Source of the DNA: Alphaproteobacteria bacterium
GTDB taxonomy: Bacteria > Myxococcota_A > UBA796 > GCA-2862545
Length of the DNA stretch: 64,000 nucleotides
Reading direction: 5' to 3'
NCBI GenBank assembly: GCA_020632955.1
Contig: JACKEO010000003.1
Coordinates: 304,812-368,811 of the forward strand
Below the pieces are notes generated by a model. The model worked only from the letters and a program-made list of their open reading frames with translations. It was not told the DNA's origin and searched no databases. Every line of letters begins with the position of its first letter. The first letter of the stretch is position 1. Both the position numbers and the translations under genes were made by a program. Of the stretch, positions 47,175 through 56,882 are shown piece by piece.

Positions 47175-49183
47175 CGGACCTCCGCCGCTGGCGTAGCGCC
47201 GAGGCGGCGCGCGATCCACGCCCAGGTCCAGCGGATCGCGGCGTGGCCGGGGGCCCGTCGGACGGCCTCCTGGGCGGGCGCGAGCGCCTCCTGCGCCTCT
47301 CCGCGGGCGACGTGCACCGCGGCGAGCGTGTCGAGGCGTGAGGCGGTGGTGCCGCCCCGGGCGAGCGCGCGTCGCACGTCGGCCAGGGCCGTGTCGAGAT
47401 CGATCCCGGCGCAGGCGGCGTACCAGGCCCTGCAGTTGTCGGCGTCGGCGTCGTGTCCCGCGCAGTCCCGCGCGACGCCCTCGGCGCGCCAGGCCGCGGC
47501 CCGGGAGGTGTCGCCCAGCCGGGCCGCCGCGGCGGCCAGCGCGTCCAGCGGGCGGAGCGAGGGGTGGGAACGCTCCAGGACGCGCGCGAGGTCGGCGTCC
47601 AGGGTGGGGAGGTCGGCGGGCGAGGCGAGCGCGGCGTAGACGCGCAGCGCGAGCCCGTCGGTGGGATCGGCCAGGGTGGCGGCCCGCGCGAGCGCGAGCG
47701 CGCCGTCGTCGTCGTCGAGGTCCAGCGCGTGGAGCACGGTGCGCAGCATGGAGTCGACGCCCTGCGGCGCGAGGGCCAGCGACGCGGTCGCCTCGTCCGG
47801 CCTGCCGCGCGCCAGGGCGAGGTCCGCGCGCGCCGCGGCCACGGCGGGCAGGTCTGCGGGCAGGGCGTCCAGCAGCCCGACGACGTCGGTGGTGCGCCCC
47901 GCGGCGAGCAGCGCGGCCACCGCGCCCCCGAGGTGCCCCCGTGCGAGGAGCTCGGCCGGTCCGACGGCGAGCAGGGCCTCGTCCGCGGCGTCCAGCGCGC
48001 CCTGCGCCCGCAGCAGGTCCCCCAGCGCGAGCCACGCCTCCGCGTCGTCGGGCCGTTCCGAGAGGCGCGTCCGCAGCGCCTGCTCCGCCTCCGCGGACCG
48101 GTCCAGGGCCGCGAGCACCCGCGCGCGGGCGGCGGCACGGGCGGGGTCGGTGCCGTGGGTCTCGAGGTCGAGCTCGAGCCACCGGCGGCGCCCGTCGTGG
48201 AAGCGCGCCGGCCGGCGCGTCGGCAGCAAGGCCAGCGCTCGTCCGGGGATGTCGAGCCACAGGCGGCGGCCCCGGAGCACGCTGTCGCCGATCAGTCCGT
48301 CGCCGGTGTGCAGCCCTCGGCGGTCGCCGAGCCACCGCACCTCCTGCGCACCCCGCAGGCGACGCCCGCCCACCACCACGCTCGCCAGCGGGATGCGCCG
48401 CGTGGACCTGAGCGCCTCGGCACCCGCGGCGGCACCGCGCGCGATGCCGTGCACGCGCTCCAGGCCCTCCGAGCCGAGGTCGGCCAGGGCCGGATCCAGG
48501 GGTCCCCGGAGCAGGATGCCCGTGGCGCCGGTGTCGATCACCAGGACCACGGCCGCGTGGGTGCCCGGCGCCTCTGCGGGCTCGAGCTGGACGGGGACGT
48601 GGGCGTGGCGCCCGTCGAAGCGGAGCTCGGTGGCCCGGGCCGGGGGACGACGGGTGCCTGGACGCCACAGGGTCAGCCGGTCCGCGCGCAGGTCGAGGTC
48701 CAGGGCGAAGCGCGACCAGACATTGGTGCCGAGCATCCCGTCCACCGGCATGGCTCCGTGTCGGCCGGACAGACCCGCCACGCCCACGACGACGTCCACG
48801 TCGCGCACCGTGAGCCCCCCGAGCTGCAGCCACGGCAGGCGACCCAGGTCCACCGTGGTCTCGTCGTCCAGCCCGCGGACCAGCGCGGCGTCCGGCGCCA
48901 GATCCAGGCCGAGGCGCGCGGCCACCTCGGGCGCGAGCACCGAGAGGTCGGCGCCCGTGTCCACCAGGAACAGTCCCCGGGCCCCGTCGGGGAGGGTGAC
49001 CTCGACGTAGACCTTCGGGGCCTCGCGCCACGGCCGGTACAGCGGGAGCGCCACCCGGTCGGGCGCACGATCGCGCGGCGCGCCCCACGCGACGCCGGGC
49101 CCGGAGGCCAGGAGGACCGCGAGCACGCCGCGCAGCAGGGGGCCGTGGGCGGTCGTGCGCTCCTCCGAGGGCTGCCCGGGCAC
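47171..49183 (-). CDS. Retropepsin-like aspartic protease with TPR region
   Basis: About 670 residues from a GTG at 49183. Leader GVLAVLLASGPGVAWG suggests export. Two aspartic-protease half-sites: GLFLVDTGADLSVLAPEVAA and VLVIDTGATGILLRGPLDPA, about 140 residues apart. A hydrophobic GDGLIGDSVLRGRRLWLD follows, as in single-chain retropepsin-like enzymes. From about residue 330 the protein is all-helical with Ala-rich TPR-like repeats (EQALRTRLSERPDDAEAWLA, ADEALLAVGPAELLARGHLG). It is translationally coupled to the thermonuclease gene. The start is uncertain: no good Shine-Dalgarno sequence, and the frame is open into the divergent gene. Confidence 0.72.
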   Translation of the reverse strand: MPGQPSEERTTAHGPLLRGVLAVLLASGPGVAWGAPRDRAPDRVALPLYRPWREAPKVYVEVTLPDGARGLFLVDTGADLSVLAPEVAARLGLDLAPDAALVRGLDDETTVDLGRLPWLQLGGLTVRDVDVVVGVAGLSGRHGAMPVDGMLGTNVWSRFALDLDLRADRLTLWRPGTRRPPARATELRFDGRHAHVPVQLEPAEAPGTHAAVVLVIDTGATGILLRGPLDPALADLGSEGLERVHGIARGAAAGAEALRSTRRIPLASVVVGGRRLRGAQEVRWLGDRRGLHTGDGLIGDSVLRGRRLWLDIPGRALALLPTRRPARFHDGRRRWLELDLETHGTDPARAAARARVLAALDRSAEAEQALRTRLSERPDDAEAWLALGDLLRAQGALDAADEALLAVGPAELLARGHLGGAVAALLAAGRTTDVVGLLDALPADLPAVAAARADLALARGRPDEATASLALAPQGVDSMLRTVLHALDLDDDDGALALARAATLADPTDGLALRVYAALASPADLPTLDADLARVLERSHPSLRPLDALAAAAARLGDTSRAAAWRAEGVARDCAGHDADADNCRAWYAACAGIDLDTALADVRRALARGGTTASRLDTLAAVHVARGEAQEALAPAQEAVRRAPGHAAIRWTWAWIARRLGATPAAEVR

Positions 49184-49226
49184 CGCGCGGGATCGCGAGC
49201 GGGTGCACGGGCCAGACCCCTTCAGA

Positions 49227-49232
49227 TAGCCT
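49227..49232 (+). promoter_or_regulatory. Possible -10 element giving a leaderless message
   Basis: TAGCCT lies 7 nt before the ATG at 49239, so transcription would start at or near the start codon. There is no Shine-Dalgarno sequence. Confidence 0.35.
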
Positions 49233-49238
49233 CCGCCC

Positions 49239-50141
<903 letters not shown>

Positions 50142-50175
50142 GGGGCGACCCCCCGGGGCGTGCGCGGAGGTCCTC

Positions 50176-50964
50176 GTGCTGCTCGTCGTCGACGTCGGCA
50201 ACACCAACACCGTGATCGGGCTCATGGAGGGCGCGACGGTGCGCGCCAAGCTCCGCCTGAACACCGTGGAGCGCACCACCGACGAGCTCGGCATCGTGCT
50301 CATGGCCGGGCTGGCGCACCGTGGCGTGGGCCGCGGCGACGTCACCGGGGCGATCGTCTCCTCGGTGGTGCCCAGCGCGCTCTACGCCTTCGAGAAGGCC
50401 TGCCAGCGCTACCTCGGGGTCGACACGATGATCGTCGGGCGCGGGCTCAGGACCCGGCTGCGCATCCGCGTCGACAACCCGCGCGAGGTGGGCGCGGACC
50501 GCATCGTGAACTCCGTGGCGGCCCTCGACCGCTGGGGCGGGCCCATCGTCGTGGTCGACTTCGGCACGGCCACCACCTTCGACTGCGTCAGCGCGGAGGG
50601 GGAGTACGTGGGCGGCGCCATCGCCCCCGGCTTCCGCATCAGCGAGGAGGCCCTCGTGGGCCGCACGGCGAAGCTGCCGCGGGTGGAGGTGCGCCGGCCC
50701 CCGCGCGTGATCGGCACGAACACCCAGGACGCCATGCAGGCCGGCATGTTCTACGGCTACGTCGGCCTGGTGGACGCGCTGGCCTCGCGGTGTGCGGCCG
50801 AGCTCGGGGGGGCGCGCGTGGTGGCCACGGGCGGGCTGTCCGGGATGCTGGGGGAGGAGAGCGCGGTGATCGAGGAGGTGGACCCGGATCTCACGCTCCG
50901 CGGCCTCGCCCTGCTGCATGCCTTCAACGACGAGGGACAGGCGTCGCAGCTCCCCCCGGGCTGA
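50176..50964 (+). CDS. coaX: Type III pantothenate kinase
   Basis: Phosphorylates pantothenate, the first step of coenzyme A synthesis. 262 residues. ASKHA-fold motifs: LLVVDVGNTNTVIGLMEG (phosphate 1), IVVVDFGTATTFDCVSAEG (phosphate 2) and VVATGGLSGMLG (adenosine). The pantothenate-site DNPREVGADRIVNSVAA and GGAIAPGF are present. GGAGG lies 5 nt before the GTG at 50176. It belongs to the feedback-resistant type III class. Confidence 0.95.
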   Translation: MLLVVDVGNTNTVIGLMEGATVRAKLRLNTVERTTDELGIVLMAGLAHRGVGRGDVTGAIVSSVVPSALYAFEKACQRYLGVDTMIVGRGLRTRLRIRVDNPREVGADRIVNSVAALDRWGGPIVVVDFGTATTFDCVSAEGEYVGGAIAPGFRISEEALVGRTAKLPRVEVRRPPRVIGTNTQDAMQAGMFYGYVGLVDALASRCAAELGGARVVATGGLSGMLGEESAVIEEVDPDLTLRGLALLHAFNDEGQASQLPPG

Positions 50965-51126
50965 CGTCGGACCCCGCGGCCCGCGCCCCGGATGTCGGGC
51001 GCGCCGGGCCTCTCGGGACGTGGGCCTGTTCGGGCCTGCGGCATCGACCACGCCGAAGCGATCGTCCCTACAGGATCATCGCGCGGTACCGATGCCCTGC
51101 GCGTTGTGGAACGGCGGGCGCCGACG

Positions 51127-51132
51127 TAGGGT
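51127..51132 (+). promoter_or_regulatory. Possible -10 element for the DUF7151-repeat lipoprotein gene
   Basis: TAGGGT lies 23 nt before the ATG at 51155, in the 190-bp gap after coaX. It fits the TANNNT pattern; no -35. Confidence 0.28.
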
Positions 51133-51154
51133 GGCGCCTCGCGGAGGTGCTTCG

Positions 51155-54100
51155 ATGGTGACCCGTCACTCGCTCGTGATCCCCCTGGCCCTGCTCGCGG
51201 CCTGCTCCGCCAACCGGGGGTCCGGCACCGTCGACGACACCGACCTGGTGGATCCCGACGCGCTCGCGGCGCTGCGGCCGCTGGTGCAGGTGGCCACGCT
51301 CGCGGTGGGCGACGCCACCTGCCCCGACGGCGGCGTGGAGCTGCGCATCGGGCTCGACGACGGCACGCCGGGCGGCACGCCGGGCGACGGCGTCCTCCAG
51401 GACGAGGAGGTCGACACCACCCAGGCGGTCTGCAACGGCGCGGCGGGCGATGCGGGTGGCGCCGGCGTGCCGGGCCTGTCCCCCCTGGTGGAGTCCGTCG
51501 CGGTGGAGCCGGGCGCCACCTGCGAGAGCGGCGGCGTCACGCTCCGCGTGGGCTTCGACGACGGCGACGGCGGCGGCACCGCGGGAGATGGCGCCCTGCA
51601 GGACGGCGAGGTCGAGTCGAGCCAGACGATCTGCAACGGCAAGCCCGGCAGCGCGTCGGGCACGGCGCCGCTGGTCGAGGTCGGGCAGGCCGACAGCCAG
51701 TCCTGCCCGGACGGCGGCGTGGAGATCAAGGTCGGCCTCGACGACGGCGACCCGGGCGGCACGGCCGGAAACGGCACGCTCGAGGCCGAGGAGGTCGACC
51801 GCAGCGAGGTGGTGTGCGCCGGCGAGAGCGCGCCCCTGCCGCTGGTGGCCACGGTGGTCATCGAGGCCGGTGACACCTGTCCTGCGGGCGGGTCCGAGGT
51901 GCGCATCGGGCTGGACGACGGCTCCGGCCAGGACGGCATCGCGGGCGACAACACCCTGCAGGAGGGCGAGGTCCGGCTCTCCCAGGTGGTCTGCGACGGC
52001 ATCGACGGCGATCCCGGCACCCCCGGTGCCGACGCACCGCTGGTCGAGGTGGTGGAGTCAGCGGACGGCCTGTGTCCCGATGGCGGCGTCACCATCCTCG
52101 TGGGTGCCGACGACGGCGATCCCTCGGGCACGGCCGGCAACGGCATCCTCGAGCCCGACGAGATCGACGTGTCCGAGACCGTGTGCTCGGGCGTCGACGC
52201 CCCGGCGCCGCTGTTCGAGCGCGACGTGCTCGAGGTGGGCGACGAGGTCTGCCCCGACGGCGGTGTGCGCATCCGCGCCGGCTTCGACGATGGCGGTGGC
52301 GAGGGCGGCATCGAGGGCGACGGCGCGCTGCAGCCCGGGGAGGTCACGCTCAGCGAGGCCATCTGCAACGGCGCGGCGGCGCCGCAGCCCACCCCCACGC
52401 CCGGGCCCGAGCTGCCCGAGGGCCAGGTGGGCAGCGGCAGCCTCGTCGCGCGTGGCGGCGACGGCGAGACCTGGGGCGGCAACGGCGGCCGCATCTACGT
52501 CACGGACGGCGCGCCCACGCAGCGGGGCTGGCTCCGCGTGCACCCCACGGGCTCCCTCGACCTCGCGGTGGTCGACACCATCCCGGGCGCGCTCGACTTC
52601 GGGAGCCAGCCCTTCGTGGTGTCGAGCGACGTCACCGCGCCGGCGGCCGACAGCCTCGCCGACATGAACCTGCTGGCCGACGGCGCCCTGTTCTACAACC
52701 AGTTCAACGGCGGCGGCCTCGCCCGCAAGGACGCGGCCGACAGCTACACCTTCGCGACGGGTCTGCAGATCCTCCCGGGGGCCACGCTCACGCTCGACGC
52801 GCGCAACGCGGCCGGCTTCGTGGGGTCCAGCCTCTCCTCGTTCAACCTCGGCTTCGACGCGCTGGAGATCGGCGGTCGCCTGCTGGTCGACGCAGGAGGC
52901 GTGCCCTTCGTCTCGTCCCTCGACCTGCGGGCCCAGACGGTGCACGTGCTGCCCACGGGCGTCATCGACTTCGACGGCGACACCGCCTCGGGGCCGGGCG
53001 GGACGGTCACGGTCCGCGGCGAGGGTCCGAACCCGATCGTGCGCATGGTGGGCAACGTCACGGTGGCGGGCACGGGCAGCGCGCCCGGCGGACGCCTCGA
53101 GGTGTACCCGAGCTTCCTCGGCGTGGTCGGCGGCAACATCGATGCGCGCGGTGGCTCCCAGGGCGGGCAGGGCGGCTCGATCTACCTGGGCCAGGCCGGC
53201 TTCATGCGGGTCCGCGGCAACCTGATGGTCGACGGCGGCGCCGGGGCCCCGGGCGGCTCGGTCCGGGTGGAGGCCTACGACGTGCGCTCCTCGGCCTCGA
53301 TCACCGCGCGCGGTGGCGCCGGCGAGTACTTCGGAGCGCACGGCGGCGCGATCAGCCTGTTGTCCTACGAGCGCGCCCTGCGCGTGTCGGGCTTCCTGTC
53401 CGCGCGGGGTGGCGATGCCTACGCCACCTCCGGCGGCGAGGGGCCGAACGAGGGCGGCGAGGGCGGCGTCGTCGAGCTGTCCCTCGGGGGCGGCCAGGGC
53501 GAGATCGCGCAGCTGCAGGCCAGCTTCGACCTCGCATCGCTCCAGGGCACCCTCGGCATGCAGGCCGAGGTGGACGTGAGCGGTGGCGATGCCGCCAACG
53601 GCGGCGGTGGCGCCAACGGCGGCGAGGGGGGGCGCATCGAGATCAGCCGCTGGGTGGCGGGCGAGCCCACCTCCGAGCTCCAGGTGCTGGGCACGTCCTA
53701 CCTCGACGTCTCGGGCGGCGAGGGCAACGCCGGGTCCGGCGGCGACGGTGGCACCATCCGCATCGAGCGCTTCGAGCTGCCGCAGCGCATCATCTTCCCC
53801 GGGCGGCTGGCCAGCCTGGCCGTGCCCGATCTGCTCGGCACCGGGGGTGTCGTCGTCGACTCCACCCTCGTGGGCGTGGGCGGCGAGGGCTTCGACATGG
53901 GCGGCGACGGCGCCTCGGTCTTCGTCGGCGGCGAGGGCGGCTCCAGCACGCTGGGTTCGCCGCCCACGCTGGTGCGCAGCGACATGTACCTGGGGGGCGC
54001 GGTCTCGCGCTTCTGGGCGGGCGAGGGCGGGTACGTCCGGGTGTTCTCCGACGGCCCCGTGTACGCCGAGGGCCAGTGGGACCTCGCGGGCGCGGATCTC

Positions 54101-54499
54101 TCGGTCGGCGTGGGTGGCGAGGGCAACCTCACCGCCGGCGAGGGCGGCGCCGTGAGCTTCGACGGCGCCTCCACGGTGCTGCTCGGCGAGGATCTCTTCG
54201 TCGACATCTCGGGCGGCTTCGGCAGCGTCGACAACAGCTATGGCGGCGAGGGCGGCAGCTGCGAGGTGTTCGGCGGCGAGATCGAGTCGAACGCCACGCT
54301 CTTCGGCGTCGGTGGCTCCGCGGTCACCACGGGCACCGGCACGCTCGGGAACTCGGGTGCCATCGTCAGCTTCTTCGGCATCGACGTCGCGTCCGTGGTG
54401 GACCTGCAGCGCATCGACGTCAGCAGCGGCACGGGCGACAACGTCCTCGGCCCGGGCACGGTGACGGTCGACAGCGTGCTCGTCTTCCCCACGCCGTGA
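51155..54499 (+). CDS. DUF7151-repeat lipoprotein with glycine-rich beta-helix-like region
   Basis: A 1114-residue surface lipoprotein. Leader VIPLALLAAC carries the lipobox. Residues about 42-410 are six tandem units, each built as PLV..., TCPDGGVELRIGLDDG, an acidic loop and VCNG; this resembles the DUF7151 family. The conserved Cys pair per unit suggests a disulphide, and the acidic loop suggests calcium. A Pro/Thr linker (PTPTPGPELPEG) follows. The remaining 680 residues are rich in GGxGG and VxG patterns (SARGGDAYATSGGEGPNEGG, NGGGGANGGEGGRIEIS) typical of beta-helix or filamentous surface proteins. GGAGG is 8 nt before the ATG. Confidence 0.82.
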   Translation: MVTRHSLVIPLALLAACSANRGSGTVDDTDLVDPDALAALRPLVQVATLAVGDATCPDGGVELRIGLDDGTPGGTPGDGVLQDEEVDTTQAVCNGAAGDAGGAGVPGLSPLVESVAVEPGATCESGGVTLRVGFDDGDGGGTAGDGALQDGEVESSQTICNGKPGSASGTAPLVEVGQADSQSCPDGGVEIKVGLDDGDPGGTAGNGTLEAEEVDRSEVVCAGESAPLPLVATVVIEAGDTCPAGGSEVRIGLDDGSGQDGIAGDNTLQEGEVRLSQVVCDGIDGDPGTPGADAPLVEVVESADGLCPDGGVTILVGADDGDPSGTAGNGILEPDEIDVSETVCSGVDAPAPLFERDVLEVGDEVCPDGGVRIRAGFDDGGGEGGIEGDGALQPGEVTLSEAICNGAAAPQPTPTPGPELPEGQVGSGSLVARGGDGETWGGNGGRIYVTDGAPTQRGWLRVHPTGSLDLAVVDTIPGALDFGSQPFVVSSDVTAPAADSLADMNLLADGALFYNQFNGGGLARKDAADSYTFATGLQILPGATLTLDARNAAGFVGSSLSSFNLGFDALEIGGRLLVDAGGVPFVSSLDLRAQTVHVLPTGVIDFDGDTASGPGGTVTVRGEGPNPIVRMVGNVTVAGTGSAPGGRLEVYPSFLGVVGGNIDARGGSQGGQGGSIYLGQAGFMRVRGNLMVDGGAGAPGGSVRVEAYDVRSSASITARGGAGEYFGAHGGAISLLSYERALRVSGFLSARGGDAYATSGGEGPNEGGEGGVVELSLGGGQGEIAQLQASFDLASLQGTLGMQAEVDVSGGDAANGGGGANGGEGGRIEISRWVAGEPTSELQVLGTSYLDVSGGEGNAGSGGDGGTIRIERFELPQRIIFPGRLASLAVPDLLGTGGVVVDSTLVGVGGEGFDMGGDGASVFVGGEGGSSTLGSPPTLVRSDMYLGGAVSRFWAGEGGYVRVFSDGPVYAEGQWDLAGADLSVGVGGEGNLTAGEGGAVSFDGASTVLLGEDLFVDISGGFGSVDNSYGGEGGSCEVFGGEIESNATLFGVGGSAVTTGTGTLGNSGAIVSFFGIDVASVVDLQRIDVSSGTGDNVLGPGTVTVDSVLVFPTP

Positions 54500-54512
54500 G
54501 CGGACGGCCCCC

Positions 54513-55427
54513 GTGCTGATCCACGACGCCCGTGCCTGGGTCCGGGCTCGGGCGTCGCTGCCTGCGGACGGTCCGGTCACGCTGGCGGCTGCGTTGCTGG
54601 TGGAGCCCACCGGCTTCGCCGTGGCCGCCGAGTCCGCCTCCGACAACGCCTACATGGACCTCGGCGCCGTCGTGGACCCGGAGCGCGCGCAGGCGCAGCT
54701 CTGGGGCGTGGCCCGGGTGCTCACCCGCGTGGGCGTTCCCTGCCTGGTGGTGCCCGGGGACGCGGACCTCCCCGACGCGGTGTACCCGAACAACGTGTAC
54801 GCCTTCACGCCCGGTGGCCGTGCCGTGATCGGGCACATGAAGCACCCCGTGCGCCAGGGCGAGGCGGCGCGGGCAGAGGTGCGGGAGCTGCTGGTCCACG
54901 GCCTGCGGCGCGAGCTGGTGGACCTGTCGGGGCGTGAGGCCGTCACGGAGCTCACCGGGGTGCTCGCCGTGGACCACCCGCGTCGGGCGGCGGTGTGCGG
55001 GCTGTCGAGCCGGGCCGATCACGAGAGCGCGGATCTCATGACCCACGCGCTGGACCTCCGCCTCACGCTCCTCACACCGCTGGTGGAGGGCGAGTACCAC
55101 CTGAACATCGTGTGTGCGATCCTCGCGGGTCGAGCAGCGGTCCTGTGGGAGGGAGGCTTCGCGGATACCGACGTTCCCCGTGAGCTGGCCGGGGCGTGGC
55201 CGGGTGCGGTGCTCACGCTCACGGAGGAGGAGAAGCAGGCCTTCGCGGGCAACCTGCTCGCGGTCACGCCGCGCGACGTGCTGCTGTCGGCCACGGCATG
55301 GCGGGCGCTCCGCCCGGCCTCGCGCACGTGGTTCGCGGAGCACGGCTTCACCGCCCACGCCGTGGAGGTGGACGAGCTCGAGAAGGGGGGCGGCAGCCTG
55401 CGGTGCCTCGTGGCCGAGGTCTTCTGA
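54513..55427 (+). CDS. Guanidine-modifying enzyme (amidinotransferase/DDAH, CtlX-like)
   Basis: A 304-residue pentein-fold enzyme of the guanidino-group modifying superfamily, which hydrolyses or transfers groups on arginine-like substrates. Seen: LPDAVYPNNVYAFTPGG (substrate Asp/Asn region), EGEYHLNIVCAILAG with the catalytic His, and a near-C-terminal Cys in GGGSLRCLVAEVF as nucleophile. The pattern is closest to the CtlX/dimethylargininase branch, not to ArcA. GTG start 13 nt after the previous stop. An arginine deiminase gene follows after 74 bp, on the same strand. The exact substrate is unknown. Confidence 0.75.
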   Translation: MLIHDARAWVRARASLPADGPVTLAAALLVEPTGFAVAAESASDNAYMDLGAVVDPERAQAQLWGVARVLTRVGVPCLVVPGDADLPDAVYPNNVYAFTPGGRAVIGHMKHPVRQGEAARAEVRELLVHGLRRELVDLSGREAVTELTGVLAVDHPRRAAVCGLSSRADHESADLMTHALDLRLTLLTPLVEGEYHLNIVCAILAGRAAVLWEGGFADTDVPRELAGAWPGAVLTLTEEEKQAFAGNLLAVTPRDVLLSATAWRALRPASRTWFAEHGFTAHAVEVDELEKGGGSLRCLVAEVF

Positions 55428-55501
55428 ACCGGCACGGGCGTCACCTGCCCGGTGCTCGCGGCGCGTCGCGCGGCCGGCTACGGCCTCGGGGGGAGGATCA
55501 C

Positions 55502-56800
55502 GTGGGCGTACGCGTCTTCTCGGAGATCGGGGACCTGAAGCGGGTGCTGGTGCACGCGCCGGGTCCCGAGGTGGACACGATGCTGCCGGAGGACATGCAC
55601 CGCATGCTCTTCGACGACATCCTGCACGGCGTGCGGTGCCGCATGGAGCACCGGCACTTTCGCGCCGTGCTGGAGGCCTTCGGCGTGGAGGTGGTGGACC
55701 TGCAGGACCTCCTCGGCGAGGCTCTCCAGGAGGCCCCGGAGGCGCGCGGCAGCCTGCTCGACGGGGTGGGGGCCACCGAGTGGCTGCCGCCGGAGCGGCG
55801 CGCGCTGCTGGAGGGGCTGGAGCCCACGGCGCTCGCGCGTGCGCTGGTGGAGGGCATGTCGCCGGGGGGCGAGGGGGCCGACGAGCTCTGGCGCGAGGCG
55901 CCCCTGCCCGTGCCCAACCTGCTCTTCTCGCGCGACGCGGGAGCGGTGATCGGCGAGGAGCTCGTCGTGAGCAGCATGAAGGCCGGCGTGAGGCAGCGTG
56001 AGCCCCTGCTGCTGCGCTTCGCCTTCGCCCACCATCCCTCCCTCGCGGGCACGCGCGTGCTGGCCGACTTCTCCACGCCGCGTCCGCGCTCGCTCACCCC
56101 CACGATCGCCGCGCCCACCATCGAGGGGGGCGACCTGCTGGTGCTGCGCGAGGGCATCGTGCTGATCGGCATCGGCGAGCGCACGATGACGGCGGCCGCC
56201 GATCGGCTGGTGGAGCGGCTGCGGGGCCATCCCCACCTGCGGGCGGCGGTGCTCGTCTTCCTCCCCGCGGCGCGCAGGGTCATGCACCTCGACACGGTGT
56301 TCACGCGCGCCAGCGAGCACGAGTGCCTGGTGTACGCCCCGATGATCTGCGACGGCAGCCTCGAGTCGGTCAGCGCGGTCACGGTGGAGCTGTCGGACCA
56401 CGCCGCCCCGGGGCGTCGCTACACCTCGCTGCTCGCGGCGCTGCGCAGCCTCGGGGTCGACCTGGAGCCGCTGCACTGCGGGGGGCGGGCCTCCTACGTG
56501 CAGCAGGCGCGGGAGCAGTGGACCGACGGCGCCAACTGCTTCGCGATCCGGCCGGGCGTGGTGGTGCTCTACGGCCGCAACCGCGCCACCGCCGAGGAGC
56601 TGTACGAGCATGGCTACGAGGTGGTGGAGGTGGGGGGGCTGCCCTGGGACGAGCACGGCCGCTGCCTGCGCAGCTTCAAGCACGGCAAGCGGTATGCGCT
56701 GCTCCTCGACGGCCACGAGCTGTCGCGCGCGCGCGGCGGACCCCGCTGCATGACCATGCCCCTGGAGCGCCTCGACGCGGGCGCGCCGGGCGTTTCCTGA
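55502..56800 (+). CDS. arcA: Arginine deiminase
   Basis: Converts arginine to citrulline and ammonia. 432 residues. Family blocks: VFSEIGDLKRVLVHAPGPE, RMLFDDILHG, LLFSRDAGAVIGEEL, EGGDLLVLREGIVLIG, MHLDTVFT and the nucleophile Cys in GGPRCMTMPLERL. A strong GGGGGAGG precedes the GTG by 5 nt. No ornithine carbamoyltransferase or carbamate kinase gene is in the window, so the energy-yielding ADI pathway is not shown. It may act with the adjacent guanidine-modifying enzyme. Confidence 0.9.
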   Translation: MGVRVFSEIGDLKRVLVHAPGPEVDTMLPEDMHRMLFDDILHGVRCRMEHRHFRAVLEAFGVEVVDLQDLLGEALQEAPEARGSLLDGVGATEWLPPERRALLEGLEPTALARALVEGMSPGGEGADELWREAPLPVPNLLFSRDAGAVIGEELVVSSMKAGVRQREPLLLRFAFAHHPSLAGTRVLADFSTPRPRSLTPTIAAPTIEGGDLLVLREGIVLIGIGERTMTAAADRLVERLRGHPHLRAAVLVFLPAARRVMHLDTVFTRASEHECLVYAPMICDGSLESVSAVTVELSDHAAPGRRYTSLLAALRSLGVDLEPLHCGGRASYVQQAREQWTDGANCFAIRPGVVVLYGRNRATAEELYEHGYEVVEVGGLPWDEHGRCLRSFKHGKRYALLLDGHELSRARGGPRCMTMPLERLDAGAPGVS

Positions 56801-56882
56801 CCCGATCGTCCACGGTTGCCCGGCCGGGGCGCGCCGCATACGCGGGGCGGCCCGTCGGCAGCCCTGCCCGAGGCCTGCGCCC

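Noticed and set aside
51279..52380. Tandem DNA repeats considered as a noncoding array
   Set aside because: They are six in-frame protein domain repeats with conserved Cys and acidic residues.
55502..56800. Complete arginine deiminase energy pathway
   Set aside because: Only the deiminase is present; carbamoyltransferase, carbamate kinase and antiporter genes are absent from the window.
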